17,332 nucleotides of DNA from contig LBFQ01000061.1 in NCBI GenBank assembly GCA_000980735.1, positions 1,632 to 18,963 on the forward strand. Reading direction: 5' to 3'. This document shows positions 1 to 7,369 of the stretch, in pieces; positions within the stretch are counted from its first letter, which is position 1, and each line of letters opens with the position of its first letter. A program made the translations under genes and the position numbers. The notes beneath the pieces were generated by a model. The model was given only the letters and a program-made list of their open reading frames with translations, was not told the DNA's origin and ran no database searches. Origin of the DNA: Candidatus Caldipriscus sp. T1.2. Lineage in GTDB: Bacteria; Hydrothermota; Hydrothermia; LBFQ01.

Positions 1-1
1 G

Positions 2-217
2 ATATATAAGTTTGTTTCGGTAAGGGATTTTGGGAAGGGGATTGAGAAGGAGAACCTTCCAAAGATCTTTAACCCTTTTTATACTACGAAGGAAGGGGGG
101 ACGGGTTTGGGACTATTTATAGTTAAAAAGTTTGTGAAAGTATTGGGTGGGGATATTGAGGTTAAGAGCGAGATAGGTAAGGGTACGGAATTCTTGGTTT
201 ATATTCCGGATTTATAA
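2..217 (+). CDS. Sensor histidine kinase, C-terminal ATPase end (partial)
   Basis: This is the last 71 codons of a two-component sensor kinase; the 5' part lies outside the window. The visible piece is the end of a HATPase_c domain: the G1-type box VRDFGKGI, the F-box region KIFNPFYTTK, the G2 box GTGLGL followed by FIVKKFV, and the closing strand KGTEFLVYIP. These residues bind and position ATP for autophosphorylation of an upstream histidine that is not visible. Sensor input, membrane segments and response regulator cannot be judged. The TAA stop (215-217) sits inside a TATAAT box proposed as the promoter of thrS, so the two genes almost abut. The family call is firm from the G1/G2 boxes; the signal sensed is unknown. 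Confidence 0.9.
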   Translation: MYKFVSVRDFGKGIEKENLPKIFNPFYTTKEGGTGLGLFIVKKFVKVLGGDIEVKSEIGKGTEFLVYIPDL

Positions 218-218
218 T
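213..218 (+). promoter_or_regulatory. Putative -10 box of thrS (TATAAT)
   Basis: A perfect TATAAT overlaps the histidine kinase stop codon and ends 8 nt before the thrS GTG. Initiation about 7-8 nt downstream would give a leaderless or nearly leaderless mRNA. No convincing -35 hexamer is seen at 16-18 nt, and there is no Shine-Dalgarno sequence before the GTG. Confidence 0.55.
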
Positions 219-226
219 ACCCTTCC

Positions 227-2149
227 GTGAGGAAGGTAAAAATAAGGTTTCCAAATGGTGAAGTTAAAGAGTATATCTTTGAGGGGGAAAAGTCCGTTTT
301 GGACCTCGTGGGGGATCCGAAGGGTGGGTTTGTCGCAAGGTTCAACGGGAAGCTTTTTGACCTATTTGTCCCGATACCTGAGGATGCGGATTTAATTGAG
401 ATTTTGGATTTTAACGATAAGGATGGGAAGGGGGTTTTTTGGCACTCCTCCGCACATATATTGGCTCAGGCGGTAAAGAGGCTTTATCCCTTTGCCAAGC
501 TTACCGTTGGTCCCCCGATAGAGAACGGTTTCTTTTACGATATAGACTTCGGAGGGAAAACGTTAACTCCAGAGGATCTTGAGGAGATAGAAAGGATGGC
601 GGTGAAGATATGCGAGGAGGACCTTGAGGTTTCAAGGGAGGAGTTGGAAAGTGAAAAAGCAAAGGAGTTTTTTAAGAGCTTGGGGGAAGATTACAAGGTA
701 GAGCTAATAGAGGAGTTCAATCTACCTAAGGTTTCAATTTACAGGCAGGGGGAGTTCGTGGATCTTTGCAAGGGTCCCCACATTTACAGGACGGGAATAG
801 TTAAATCCTTCAAAGTTTTGAGCGTTTCCTCCGCCTACTGGAAGGGTGATCCAAAAAACCCATCCTTGCAGAGGATATACGGCATATCCTTCCCCGATCC
901 AAAGATGATGGAGGATTACTTAAAGGTTTTGGAGGAGGCAAAGGCTAGGGATCATAGGGTTCTTGGGAGGGAGCTGGATATTTTTGGGTTTTATGAGGAG
1001 GCGGGGGCAGGTTTCGTATTTTGGCACCCAAACGGCGCTATAGTTAGGTCCGTAATAGAGGATTATTGGAAAAGGGAACACATAAAGGCTGGGTACAAGC
1101 TCGTTTATACCCCACACCTATTGAGTGGGAAACTTTGGGAGATCTCGGGACATTTAAACTATTACGCGAAGAATATGTTTGTTTTTGAAAAGGATGGACA
1201 AACGTACGCGGTTAAACCCATGAACTGCCCTGCGCACATATTAATATACAAATCCAAGGTAAGGAGCTACAGGGATTTACCGCTTAGGATATGCGAGCTT
1301 GGTACGGTTTATAGGGACGAGCTTTCCGGGGTTTTACATGGACTTTTGAGGGTTAGGGGATTCACCCAGGATGACGCCCATATCTTTACAACTCACGAGC
1401 AAATAGAGGACGAGGTTGTAAACGTGTTAAACCTTATGAAGAGGATCCTGAAGAGGTTTGGTTTTGAGGATTTTGAGGTGGAGCTTTCCATATGGGATCC
1501 GAACAGGAAGGAAGATTATATGGGGACGGAGGAGATGTGGGAGAACGCCATAAACTCCCTAAAAAATGCCCTTGAGAGGGAGGGTTTGAATTACACCGTG
1601 GAGGTTGGGGAAGCGGCATTTTATGGTCCGAAGATAGACGTAAAGTTAAAGGATGCCTTAGGCAGAAGGTGGCAGTGTACCACCGTACAGGTGGATTTTA
1701 ACCTTCCAAGGAGGTTTTCCGCAACGTATAAAGGACCGGACGGGAAGGACCACTATGCGGTTATGATCCACAGGGCTATTTTTGGTTCTATGGAAAGGTT
1801 TATGGGGATTCTACTTGAACATTATGCGGGGGACCTTCCCCTTTGGCTTGCACCCGTCCAGGTGAGGATATTACCCATAAAGTCCGAATTTAACGATTAC
1901 GCAAGGAAGGTGGCAAACCTCCTTGAGGAGGAAGGCTTTAGGGTTGAGGTGGATGATAGGAACGAGAGGTTAAACTACAAAATATTGGATGCGGAAAAGC
2001 ATAAGATCCCCTATATTTTTGTGATCGGGAAGAGGGAGGTTGAAAATGGGACGGTTTCCGTGAGGAAGAGGAAAGAGGGGGACAAGGGTAGCTTTAAGGT
2101 GGAAGATATTATCAAAATTTTGAAAGAGGAAGCATTCTTCCAACCGTAA
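227..2149 (+). CDS. thrS: Threonyl-tRNA synthetase
   Basis: Cytoplasmic class II aminoacyl-tRNA synthetase that charges tRNA-Thr and edits Ser-tRNA-Thr. At 640 residues it has the full bacterial architecture: TGS domain (about 1-62), editing/SAD domain with the zinc-type motif pair HSSAH (73-77) and CKGPH (181-185), class II catalytic core (about 250-540), and an anticodon-binding domain (about 545-640). The core zinc ligands are visible: C334 in MNCPAH, H385 in DDAHIF and H515 in VMIHRAIFGSMERF. Class II motif 2 is in the VYRDELSGVLHGLLRVRGFTQ region. The GTG start gives a normal TGS N-terminus and no better upstream start exists, because the previous gene stops 9 nt earlier. A TATAAT box 8 nt upstream suggests its own leaderless transcript. 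Nothing is missing, and the identification is firm. Confidence 0.98.
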   Translation: MRKVKIRFPNGEVKEYIFEGEKSVLDLVGDPKGGFVARFNGKLFDLFVPIPEDADLIEILDFNDKDGKGVFWHSSAHILAQAVKRLYPFAKLTVGPPIENGFFYDIDFGGKTLTPEDLEEIERMAVKICEEDLEVSREELESEKAKEFFKSLGEDYKVELIEEFNLPKVSIYRQGEFVDLCKGPHIYRTGIVKSFKVLSVSSAYWKGDPKNPSLQRIYGISFPDPKMMEDYLKVLEEAKARDHRVLGRELDIFGFYEEAGAGFVFWHPNGAIVRSVIEDYWKREHIKAGYKLVYTPHLLSGKLWEISGHLNYYAKNMFVFEKDGQTYAVKPMNCPAHILIYKSKVRSYRDLPLRICELGTVYRDELSGVLHGLLRVRGFTQDDAHIFTTHEQIEDEVVNVLNLMKRILKRFGFEDFEVELSIWDPNRKEDYMGTEEMWENAINSLKNALEREGLNYTVEVGEAAFYGPKIDVKLKDALGRRWQCTTVQVDFNLPRRFSATYKGPDGKDHYAVMIHRAIFGSMERFMGILLEHYAGDLPLWLAPVQVRILPIKSEFNDYARKVANLLEEEGFRVEVDDRNERLNYKILDAEKHKIPYIFVIGKREVENGTVSVRKRKEGDKGSFKVEDIIKILKEEAFFQP

Positions 2150-2152
2150 AAT
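2147..2152 (+). promoter_or_regulatory. Putative -10 box of fumC (TAAAAT)
   Basis: TAAAAT begins at the thrS stop codon and ends 7 nt before the fumC ATG. There is no Shine-Dalgarno sequence in the 10-nt gap. A TTGAAA at 2120-2125 is 21 nt from the box, too far for a normal -35. It fits the window-wide pattern of -10 boxes placed for leaderless starts. Confidence 0.45.
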
Positions 2153-2159
2153 TCCCCCT

Positions 2160-3551
2160 ATGGCGGATTTCAGAATAGAAAAGGATACGATGGGGGAAGT
2201 TAAGGTTCCAGCATGGGCTTATTGGGGGGCGCAAACCCAGAGGGCAATAGAGAACTTCCCCATATCCGGTTGGAGGATCCCAAAAAAGATGATTTATGCT
2301 ATAGCAATGATAAAGAGGTACGCGGCGGAAGTAAACGCCGAGCTCGGATTACTCGACCCGAAAATAGCGGACGCGATAATACAGGCAGCGGAGGAGGTGA
2401 TGGAGGGTAAGTTTGACGAGCACTTCCCCATAGATGTTTTCCAAACGGGTTCCGCAACATCAACAAATATGAACGTTAACGAGGTTATAGCCAACAGGGC
2501 AAACGAGATCTTGGGAAGTCCCTTGGGAAGCAAGCATCCCGTACATCCCAACGACCACGTAAATAAAGGGCAATCTTCAAACGACGTTATACCAAGCGCG
2601 ATACATATAGCCCTCAGGCTCTCCGCGGAGGATCTCGTAAAGTCCTTGGAGTACCTTGAGGAGGCTTTCCGAAAAAAGGAGGAGGAGTTTAAGGATGTGA
2701 TAAAGATAGGTAGGACGCACCTTCAGGATGCGGTACCTATGACCTTGGGGCAAGAATTTTCCGCCTTCGCAACCCAAATAAAACACTCCATAACCAGGAT
2801 AAAGAACACGTTTTATCACCTTGAGGAACTCGCCCTTGGGGGGACCGCTGTGGGAACGGGATTAAACACCCATAAAGAGTTTGCCCCAAGGGTTATATCC
2901 AAGATCTCCAAGAGGACAGGGATACCCTTTAGGGAGGCGGAAAACAAGTTTGAAGCCCTCGCGACAAAGGATGCGGTGGTGGAATATATGGGAGCCCTGA
3001 ACACCTTAGCGGTCTCCCTTATGAAGATAGGGAACGACATTAGATTACTTTCAAGCGGTCCGAGAACCGCGATAGCGGAAATAATATTACCATCCCTACA
3101 ACCCGGAAGCTCAATTATGCCGGGTAAGGTAAATCCCGTTATACCCGAGATGATAATACAGGTGGCGGCACATATAATGGGCGCCCATCTAATTGTAAGC
3201 ATAGGCGGACAGCATGCCCCATTACAACTTAATGTAATGCAACCCCTGATAGCTTATCATTCAATAACCTCAACGGATATTCTTACGAACGCTGTTAAAG
3301 TTTTCGCGGATAAATGCGTAATTGGAATAGAAGCGAATAGGAAGAGGTGTGAGGAGCTCGTTGAATGGAGTATGGCCCTTGTGACACCCTTGGCTCTGAA
3401 AATAGGGTACGATAGGGCGGCGGAGATAGCTTATAAGGCTTATAAGGAAAATAAGACGGTGAGGCAGGTGGTGGTGGAGGAAGGGATACTTACGGAGGAG
3501 GAGGCAAGGGAGATCCTGGATCCAAAGAAGATGCTGGGACCTTACGGGTAA
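2160..3551 (+). CDS. fumC: Class II fumarate hydratase
   Basis: Catalyses reversible hydration of fumarate to L-malate in the cytoplasmic TCA cycle, either oxidative or reductive. At 463 residues it matches the usual class II length (about 460-470). The fumarase/aspartase signature GSSIMPGKVNP lies near residues 315-326. Other conserved blocks are GSATSTNMNVNEVIANRA (about 97-114), HPNDHVNKGQSSND (about 128-141) and the active-site block GRTHLQDAVPMTLGQEF (about 186-202). Aspartase and argininosuccinate lyase share the fold. The N-terminal DTMGEV..PAWAYWGAQTQRAIENFPISG block and the HPNDHVN spacing favour fumarase over aspartase, though a homology search would settle it. It begins 10 nt after thrS, in the same direction, with a -10-like box rather than a ribosome binding site upstream. 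The codons are normal for the window. Confidence 0.95.
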   Translation: MADFRIEKDTMGEVKVPAWAYWGAQTQRAIENFPISGWRIPKKMIYAIAMIKRYAAEVNAELGLLDPKIADAIIQAAEEVMEGKFDEHFPIDVFQTGSATSTNMNVNEVIANRANEILGSPLGSKHPVHPNDHVNKGQSSNDVIPSAIHIALRLSAEDLVKSLEYLEEAFRKKEEEFKDVIKIGRTHLQDAVPMTLGQEFSAFATQIKHSITRIKNTFYHLEELALGGTAVGTGLNTHKEFAPRVISKISKRTGIPFREAENKFEALATKDAVVEYMGALNTLAVSLMKIGNDIRLLSSGPRTAIAEIILPSLQPGSSIMPGKVNPVIPEMIIQVAAHIMGAHLIVSIGGQHAPLQLNVMQPLIAYHSITSTDILTNAVKVFADKCVIGIEANRKRCEELVEWSMALVTPLALKIGYDRAAEIAYKAYKENKTVRQVVVEEGILTEEEAREILDPKKMLGPYG

Positions 3552-3563
3552 GTTTTTCCACCT

Positions 3564-3569
3564 TATAAT
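3564..3569 (+). promoter_or_regulatory. Putative -10 box of the FG-GAP gene (TATAAT)
   Basis: A perfect TATAAT ends 6 nt before the ATG at 3576, placing the expected transcription start on or next to the A of the ATG. No Shine-Dalgarno sequence fits in the 24-nt gap after fumC, and no recognisable -35 is present. Confidence 0.6.
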
Positions 3570-3575
3570 ACAAGT

Positions 3576-5042
3576 ATGCTTTGGATAATTTTAGCGCAAG
3601 TTGAATATGGACCTGCGGCGGAGGATTGGAAGCAGTACAGGCACGATTATAGGAGGACGGGTAGGACACCCTTAAGGGCAATTTGCTCCTCCCCTTCCGA
3701 GCTTTACGATGCGGTTCACGGTAGCTTAGATCTGAGCATAATTGCCACGAGGGTAAACGGAGGTGCGGATCACGACATAATAGCCGCGGAGAGGAATAAC
3801 GGCGTTGCGGCCAAGGATGGCGCGACGGGTAGCCACATATGGGGTGGTTTTAGCGAGAGCTTCACGAGTCCCGGTATAGCCTCGGTCGCAGCTTCCGACC
3901 AGTTCGTGTTCGCAAACGGGTATAACAGATTTTGGGTTTTGAGGCTTACGAACGGATTAACGGTATATTCTTACGATAAACCCGACGCGAGGGACGCCTC
4001 CCCATTAATAGCGGACATAAACTCGGACGGATGTCCCGAGGTTTTCACCTCCTTTGGAAATACTGCGGTTAGCATAAACGGTTGTGCCACAAGCTATACC
4101 ACTAACTGGACTTATACTTTGCCCGCATCCGCCTTTGCCCCAGCCCTATTAAGGATAGGAGGAAGTTGGTTTGTAGCCTATCCCGCTTCAAACGGTTTTA
4201 TTTACGTTTTGAACGCTTCAACTGGGACCCTTCACAGCAGCTTTAATGCTAGTGTCCCCTCCGCCATATCCAGCTATCCGGATTACACAATAGCTACGGG
4301 AAATTTGGATGGGGTTGGGGATGATGAGATAGTTGTGCCCAGGACTTCCTCAGTTGCGGTTTATAGTTGGACTGGTAGTTCTTGGACCACCCTTTGGAGC
4401 GTAAGCGGACTTTCCTCGGTATCTCCCGTTGCCCTTGGGGATAAGGATGGGGATGGATTGGAGGATGTATGGGTGGTAGCGGGGGGTGAGCTGAGGGTTT
4501 ATAAGGGGAATAATGGGACATTTTTGGGTCAAACCTCGGGTTTGGGTGTTTCGGGTAGGTACGGATCCGCCCATGCCCCAACCCTCTTTGACTTCAACGG
4601 GGATGGTACCCTTGATGCCCTCGTGCCTTACAACAACTATTACGTAAGGGCGGTAAACGGGGCAACAATGTCGATCATGGGAACTTTTGGAACTACCCCT
4701 TATTCCATCACCTCAGAGGTGATTGTTATCAAATTGTCTTCAACCGAGGTTGGGTTCAGCGTGGGTGATTATTCCTGTTGGATAACCACTTGGGGAAGGT
4801 GCGTTTTGGGATACGACGATGGAACCGCGGTTGAGGAGAGGGAAATTAAGGGAAGATACGAGATCTTAAGGGATGGGATAAGGGTAAGCGGAGATATGGA
4901 GGTTGTGGTTTATTCGGTGAATGGGAAGGAGGCTAAGAGATATCGCGTTGAAGGGGAAAGCTTTATAAACCTTTCCGATCTTCCGAAGGGCATTTATATG
5001 GTTAAAATAGGGAGGGAGGTGGTTAAGTTCGTAAGGATGTGA
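3576..5042 (+). CDS. Secreted FG-GAP/VCBS beta-propeller protein with T9SS-type C-terminal sorting domain
   Basis: A 488-residue protein predicted to be exported; its role is unknown (adhesion or surface binding are options, not shown). Four FG-GAP/VCBS-like blades have Asp-rich calcium-type loops: IADINSDGCPEV, ATGNLDGVGDDEIV, GDKDGDGLEDV and FDFNGDGTLDAL. They are embedded in PQQ-like beta strands such as AKDGATGSHIWGG. The last 65 or so residues (from about GRYEILRDGIRV) resemble the type A sorting tail of type IX secretion cargo: VVVYSVNGKEAKRYRVEGES, then NLSDLPKGIYMVKIG and a final short strand. The only in-frame start after the upstream stop at 3549-3551 is ATG 3576. It leaves a minimal leader, MLWIILAQ, with no basic residue, which is odd for a signal peptide. 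The stop TGA overlaps the GTG of the next gene (GTGA), suggesting translational coupling to sua5. Confidence 0.85.
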   Translation: MLWIILAQVEYGPAAEDWKQYRHDYRRTGRTPLRAICSSPSELYDAVHGSLDLSIIATRVNGGADHDIIAAERNNGVAAKDGATGSHIWGGFSESFTSPGIASVAASDQFVFANGYNRFWVLRLTNGLTVYSYDKPDARDASPLIADINSDGCPEVFTSFGNTAVSINGCATSYTTNWTYTLPASAFAPALLRIGGSWFVAYPASNGFIYVLNASTGTLHSSFNASVPSAISSYPDYTIATGNLDGVGDDEIVVPRTSSVAVYSWTGSSWTTLWSVSGLSSVSPVALGDKDGDGLEDVWVVAGGELRVYKGNNGTFLGQTSGLGVSGRYGSAHAPTLFDFNGDGTLDALVPYNNYYVRAVNGATMSIMGTFGTTPYSITSEVIVIKLSSTEVGFSVGDYSCWITTWGRCVLGYDDGTAVEEREIKGRYEILRDGIRVSGDMEVVVYSVNGKEAKRYRVEGESFINLSDLPKGIYMVKIGREVVKFVRM

Positions 5043-6009
5043 AATTATTACCAGCAATCGAAGGGAACATAAAAAAGGCGGCGGAGTAATTAGGGGGGGT
5101 GGTGTTGTTGCTTTTCCTACGGAGACGGTTTACGGTTTGGGTGCGGATGCCCTAAATCCAAAGGCAGTATCAAGGATATTTGAGATAAAGAACAGGCCCT
5201 TTTTTGACCCCCTAATAGTTCATGTATGCTCAATAAAGATGGCGGAAGGGATCTCTTACATTGACGAAATTTCCTTGAAACTTATGGAGAGGTTTTGGCC
5301 CGGACCGTTGACCTTGGTTTTACCCAAGAAGGATAAGGTTCCGAACATAACCACCGCGGGTTTGGATACCGTCGCAATCAGGATGCCCGCAAAAGATGTT
5401 GCCCTAAAGCTCATAGAGTACTCCTCCACCCCAATATCCGCCCCAAGTGCGAATCCCTTCGGTTATGTAAGCCCGACTAGGGCGGAACAGGTTTATGAGA
5501 TGCTTGGGGAAAAGGTGGATCTCATCCTTGATGGGGGAAAAACGGACATTGGGGTGGAATCCACGATAATAATGGTCAAAGGTGATAGGGTTTTCCTTCT
5601 GAGGCCCGGCGCCTTACCCGTTGAAGAGATTGAGGATTTCCTGAAAGTTAAGGTTGAGGAAATTAAAGATAAAACTTTGGCACCCGGCATGCTCCCCCGC
5701 CATTACTCACCAAAGGCTAAGGTTTTGATTATGTCCAGTTGGGAGGATTACTTTAAGCTGAGGGCTATGTACCCGAAAATCCTTCTCGTCCTCTCAAGGA
5801 AGAAACCCTATTACGACCTTAAGGCGGTTTATTTATCGGAGGAAGGAGATCTAAAAGAGGTTGCGTCAAACCTTTTTGATACCCTTTACTCCCTGGATAA
5901 GATGGGGGTTGAAATTGCGGTTTTTCAGGGGATTGAAGAAAAGGGATTGGGGAGGGCGATAATGAACAGGTTAAAGAAGGCTTCGGGCGAGGCTATCCGC
6001 GAGGTTTAA
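5039..6009 (+). CDS. Threonylcarbamoyl-AMP synthase, Sua5 type, with an apparent -1 frameshift near residues 12-16
   Basis: Makes threonylcarbamoyl-AMP from threonine, bicarbonate and ATP, the first step of t6A37 tRNA modification. The YrdC body shows GGGVVAFPTETVYGLGADAL, FEIKNRPFFDPLIVHV, RFWPGPLTLVLPKKDKV, SAPSANPFGYVSPTRA and DIGVESTII. The Sua5 linker APGMLPRHYSPKA and a C-terminal Sua5 domain ending AIMNRLKKASG follow. The natural start is GTG 5039, overlapping the previous stop as GTGA. It reads VKLLPAIEGNIKKAAE and then meets TAA at 5087-5089. The family continuation VIRGGGVVAFPTETVYG lies in the -1 frame. Restoring one base would give about 323 residues, normal for Sua5. An A AAA AAG heptamer in the right phase sits at 5071-5077. 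Start at TTG 5137 would delete the conserved KxGG-FPTETVYG motif and is unlikely. The function is firm; the cause of the shift is not. The 3' end overlaps the convergent gene by 39 nt. Confidence 0.85.
5071..5077 (+). other. Candidate -1 slippery heptamer A AAA AAG in sua5
   Basis: In the frame of GTG 5039 the codons read ATA AAA AAG GCG GCG GAG TAA, so the heptamer is correctly phased, as in dnaX. Slippage by -1 here gives KKGGGVIRGGG, the same length as the expected family sequence, and bypasses the TAA 9 nt later. A purine-rich AAGGGA lies at 5061-5066, only 4 nt upstream. The downstream structure is weak. A lost base in the A6 run (5071-5076) or near GGAG would look identical. Confidence 0.35.
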
Positions 6010-6534
6010 AAGTTCTTCAGCTTCCCTTTCATCCTTTGGAAAACTTTCGTAAGCGTATATCACGACCTTTGAAAATGGCATGGGAATCCTGAAGGAATCC
6101 CAAGTATCAAGCTCCCAAAAGGAAGAATATGCCACCCCCACAAAAACCACCCTAACGTTAAGAGCCTTTAATAGGGATATCGTACCCCTTTTAAATTTCT
6201 TCCTGGGACCTATTGGACCGTCGGGAGTTATTGCGATATTTCCCCCTTTTCCCAAAACATCCACCATCTCCCTCAAACCCTTAAATCTGTCCCTCCTTTG
6301 CGAGGACCTTATCGTCCCAAGGTTGAAATGATATAGGAATCTTGATATAATTTCTCCGTCCCTGCTTGGGGAAACCAAAACGTAAACCGGGGAATCCTTA
6401 AAGGCATAAGGGAGTACGAAAAAGTTTGAGTGCCAAAAGAGGAAAACCGTGGGCTTCTCCGTGAAAAATTCCCCAAACTTTGAGATCTCAAGAGTTTTAC
6501 AGAGGAGATTGTAAATCTTAACGGGAAAGTTCAT
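5971..6534 (-). CDS. DUF374 family lysophospholipid acyltransferase-like protein
   Basis: A 187-residue member of the DUF374 branch of lysophospholipid acyltransferases, which act at the inner membrane on glycerophospholipids or lipid A-like lipids; the substrate here is not determined. Visible family blocks are FWHSN (catalytic-type His at 35), VSPSRDGEIISRFL (about 54-67), an LGTIRSSQRR segment, the signature ITPDGPIGPR (102-111) followed by FKRGTISLLKALN, and a DTWDSFRIPMPFSKVVIYAYESF block near the C-terminus. This length is short but within the DUF374 range. The ATG overlaps the end of trmB by 17 nt, so it is the last gene of the minus-strand run starting at nuoH. No Shine-Dalgarno is visible, which suggests coupling. 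Its 3' end overlaps the 3' end of the convergent sua5 by 39 nt. The family call is strong; enzyme activity is inference. Confidence 0.85.
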   Translation of the reverse strand: MNFPVKIYNLLCKTLEISKFGEFFTEKPTVFLFWHSNFFVLPYAFKDSPVYVLVSPSRDGEIISRFLYHFNLGTIRSSQRRDRFKGLREMVDVLGKGGNIAITPDGPIGPRKKFKRGTISLLKALNVRVVFVGVAYSSFWELDTWDSFRIPMPFSKVVIYAYESFPKDEREAEELLNLADSLARSLL

Positions 6535-7369
6535 TTGCTATAAGGTCAAGGGCAAGTTGTAGGGCTTTTGTTGGATAAAACCTTGAGAAATCGGAAGGTT
6601 CAACCTTCCAAAATTCCCCAATTTTTTTAACCTCAAACCAGACCTTGTGTATTAGCCTACCCTCCGAAATTATCCCCTTTATCAAAACCGCACCCTCCGA
6701 AACAAAAACCTCCTTTATTGAAAGGTGAAAATCGCCTATCCTGTAATCTCCCACGATACTCGCATTTTTTATCTCCCTCATCTTCGGGATCCTCAAGGTT
6801 ATTTCAGGAATTGTAAAGTCGCAGGGCTTTATTAATTGGAACATCCCCTCGTATATCCCCTTCCCCATCCCCTTCCACTTCCTAGCGTACTTGGTTTCAA
6901 ATATTCCTCTACCCTCCGAGATATATCCGTACCAACAACCGCTCGAAAGGGCGTTATCGTAGTACCAAAGCAAGGCGGGAAGGTGATCCGAAACTATCCA
7001 TACCCACCCATCCTCTATAACCCTTAAAGATAATAGCTTCCAGAAATCCTCGGAAAATAAACGTTTGTGCTCGTGCCTTTTCTTGGGCCAAGGGTCGGGG
7101 AAGAGGGAATAAACTCTCTGGAATTTTAAATGCTTTGCCCCGAACATTAAAAATGCGTAAGCATCCCCCCAAACCAACCCTACGTTCCCAAGATCCCTCA
7201 ACCTTCTGCTTGCCCTCTTTATTGATTCCCAAGAAATGTCAATTCCGATGTAATTTATCCCGCGGTTTTGCTCCGCTATAAATTTCAAAAATTCTCCGTT
7301 CCCGCATCCTATCTCTAACTCCACGCTACCCGAAATTTTTATCTCCTCAAAAGGGAAGGTTATTTCCAT
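6518..7369 (-). CDS. trmB: tRNA (guanine-N7-)-methyltransferase with C-terminal extension
   Basis: SAM-dependent enzyme expected to make m7G46 in tRNA variable loops. The Rossmann methyltransferase core begins almost at once: ELEIGCGNGEFL (motif I, about 18-28), NYIGIDIS (motif II), WGDAYAFL, and the TrmB hallmark LFPDPWPKKRHEHKR (about 89-103). The motif usually given as T.YE is replaced by the ETKYARKW segment (about 158-165). The total is 283 residues against about 210-240 for mesophilic TrmB. The extra 95 or so C-terminal residues form a separate beta-rich segment (IVGDYRIGDFHLSIKEVFVS and on). Extended C-termini are known in TrmB from thermophiles such as Aquifex, where they help stability or tRNA binding; applying that here is inference. 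It starts inside the end of the DUF4837 gene (10-nt overlap), with AAGG 8 nt before the ATG. Confidence 0.93.
   Translation of the reverse strand: MEITFPFEEIKISGSVELEIGCGNGEFLKFIAEQNRGINYIGIDISWESIKRASRRLRDLGNVGLVWGDAYAFLMFGAKHLKFQRVYSLFPDPWPKKRHEHKRLFSEDFWKLLSLRVIEDGWVWIVSDHLPALLWYYDNALSSGCWYGYISEGRGIFETKYARKWKGMGKGIYEGMFQLIKPCDFTIPEITLRIPKMREIKNASIVGDYRIGDFHLSIKEVFVSEGAVLIKGIISEGRLIHKVWFEVKKIGEFWKVEPSDFSRFYPTKALQLALDLIANELSR

Noticed and set aside
2120..2152. TTGAAA as -35 for fumC (and a similar TTGAAA before nuoH)
   Set aside because: The spacer is 21 nt in both cases, outside the normal range, and both lie in coding sequence; likely chance.
2816..3202. 128-codon open frame antisense to fumC
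   Set aside because: Follows from the codon bias of fumC; low-complexity composition with no recognisable domain and no start signal.
4294..4581. Open frames antisense to the FG-GAP gene, rich in Pro and His
   Set aside because: Composition is the reverse complement of Gly/Asp-rich repeats; no family resemblance.
5093..5099. G7 run as a G-quadruplex
   Set aside because: One long G-run and short GG pairs do not make four G-tracts; more relevant as a possible sequencing problem.
5091..5119. Hairpin TAGGGGGGG with CTTTTCCTA as a frameshift-stimulating structure
   Set aside because: Only five Watson-Crick pairs plus several G-U pairs; too weak to count as a stimulator at high temperature.
5137..5139. 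TTG as the start of Sua5
   Set aside because: It would remove the conserved GGxVAFPTETVYG block that precedes it in the same frame; the GTGA-coupled GTG 5039 fits the family N-terminus better.
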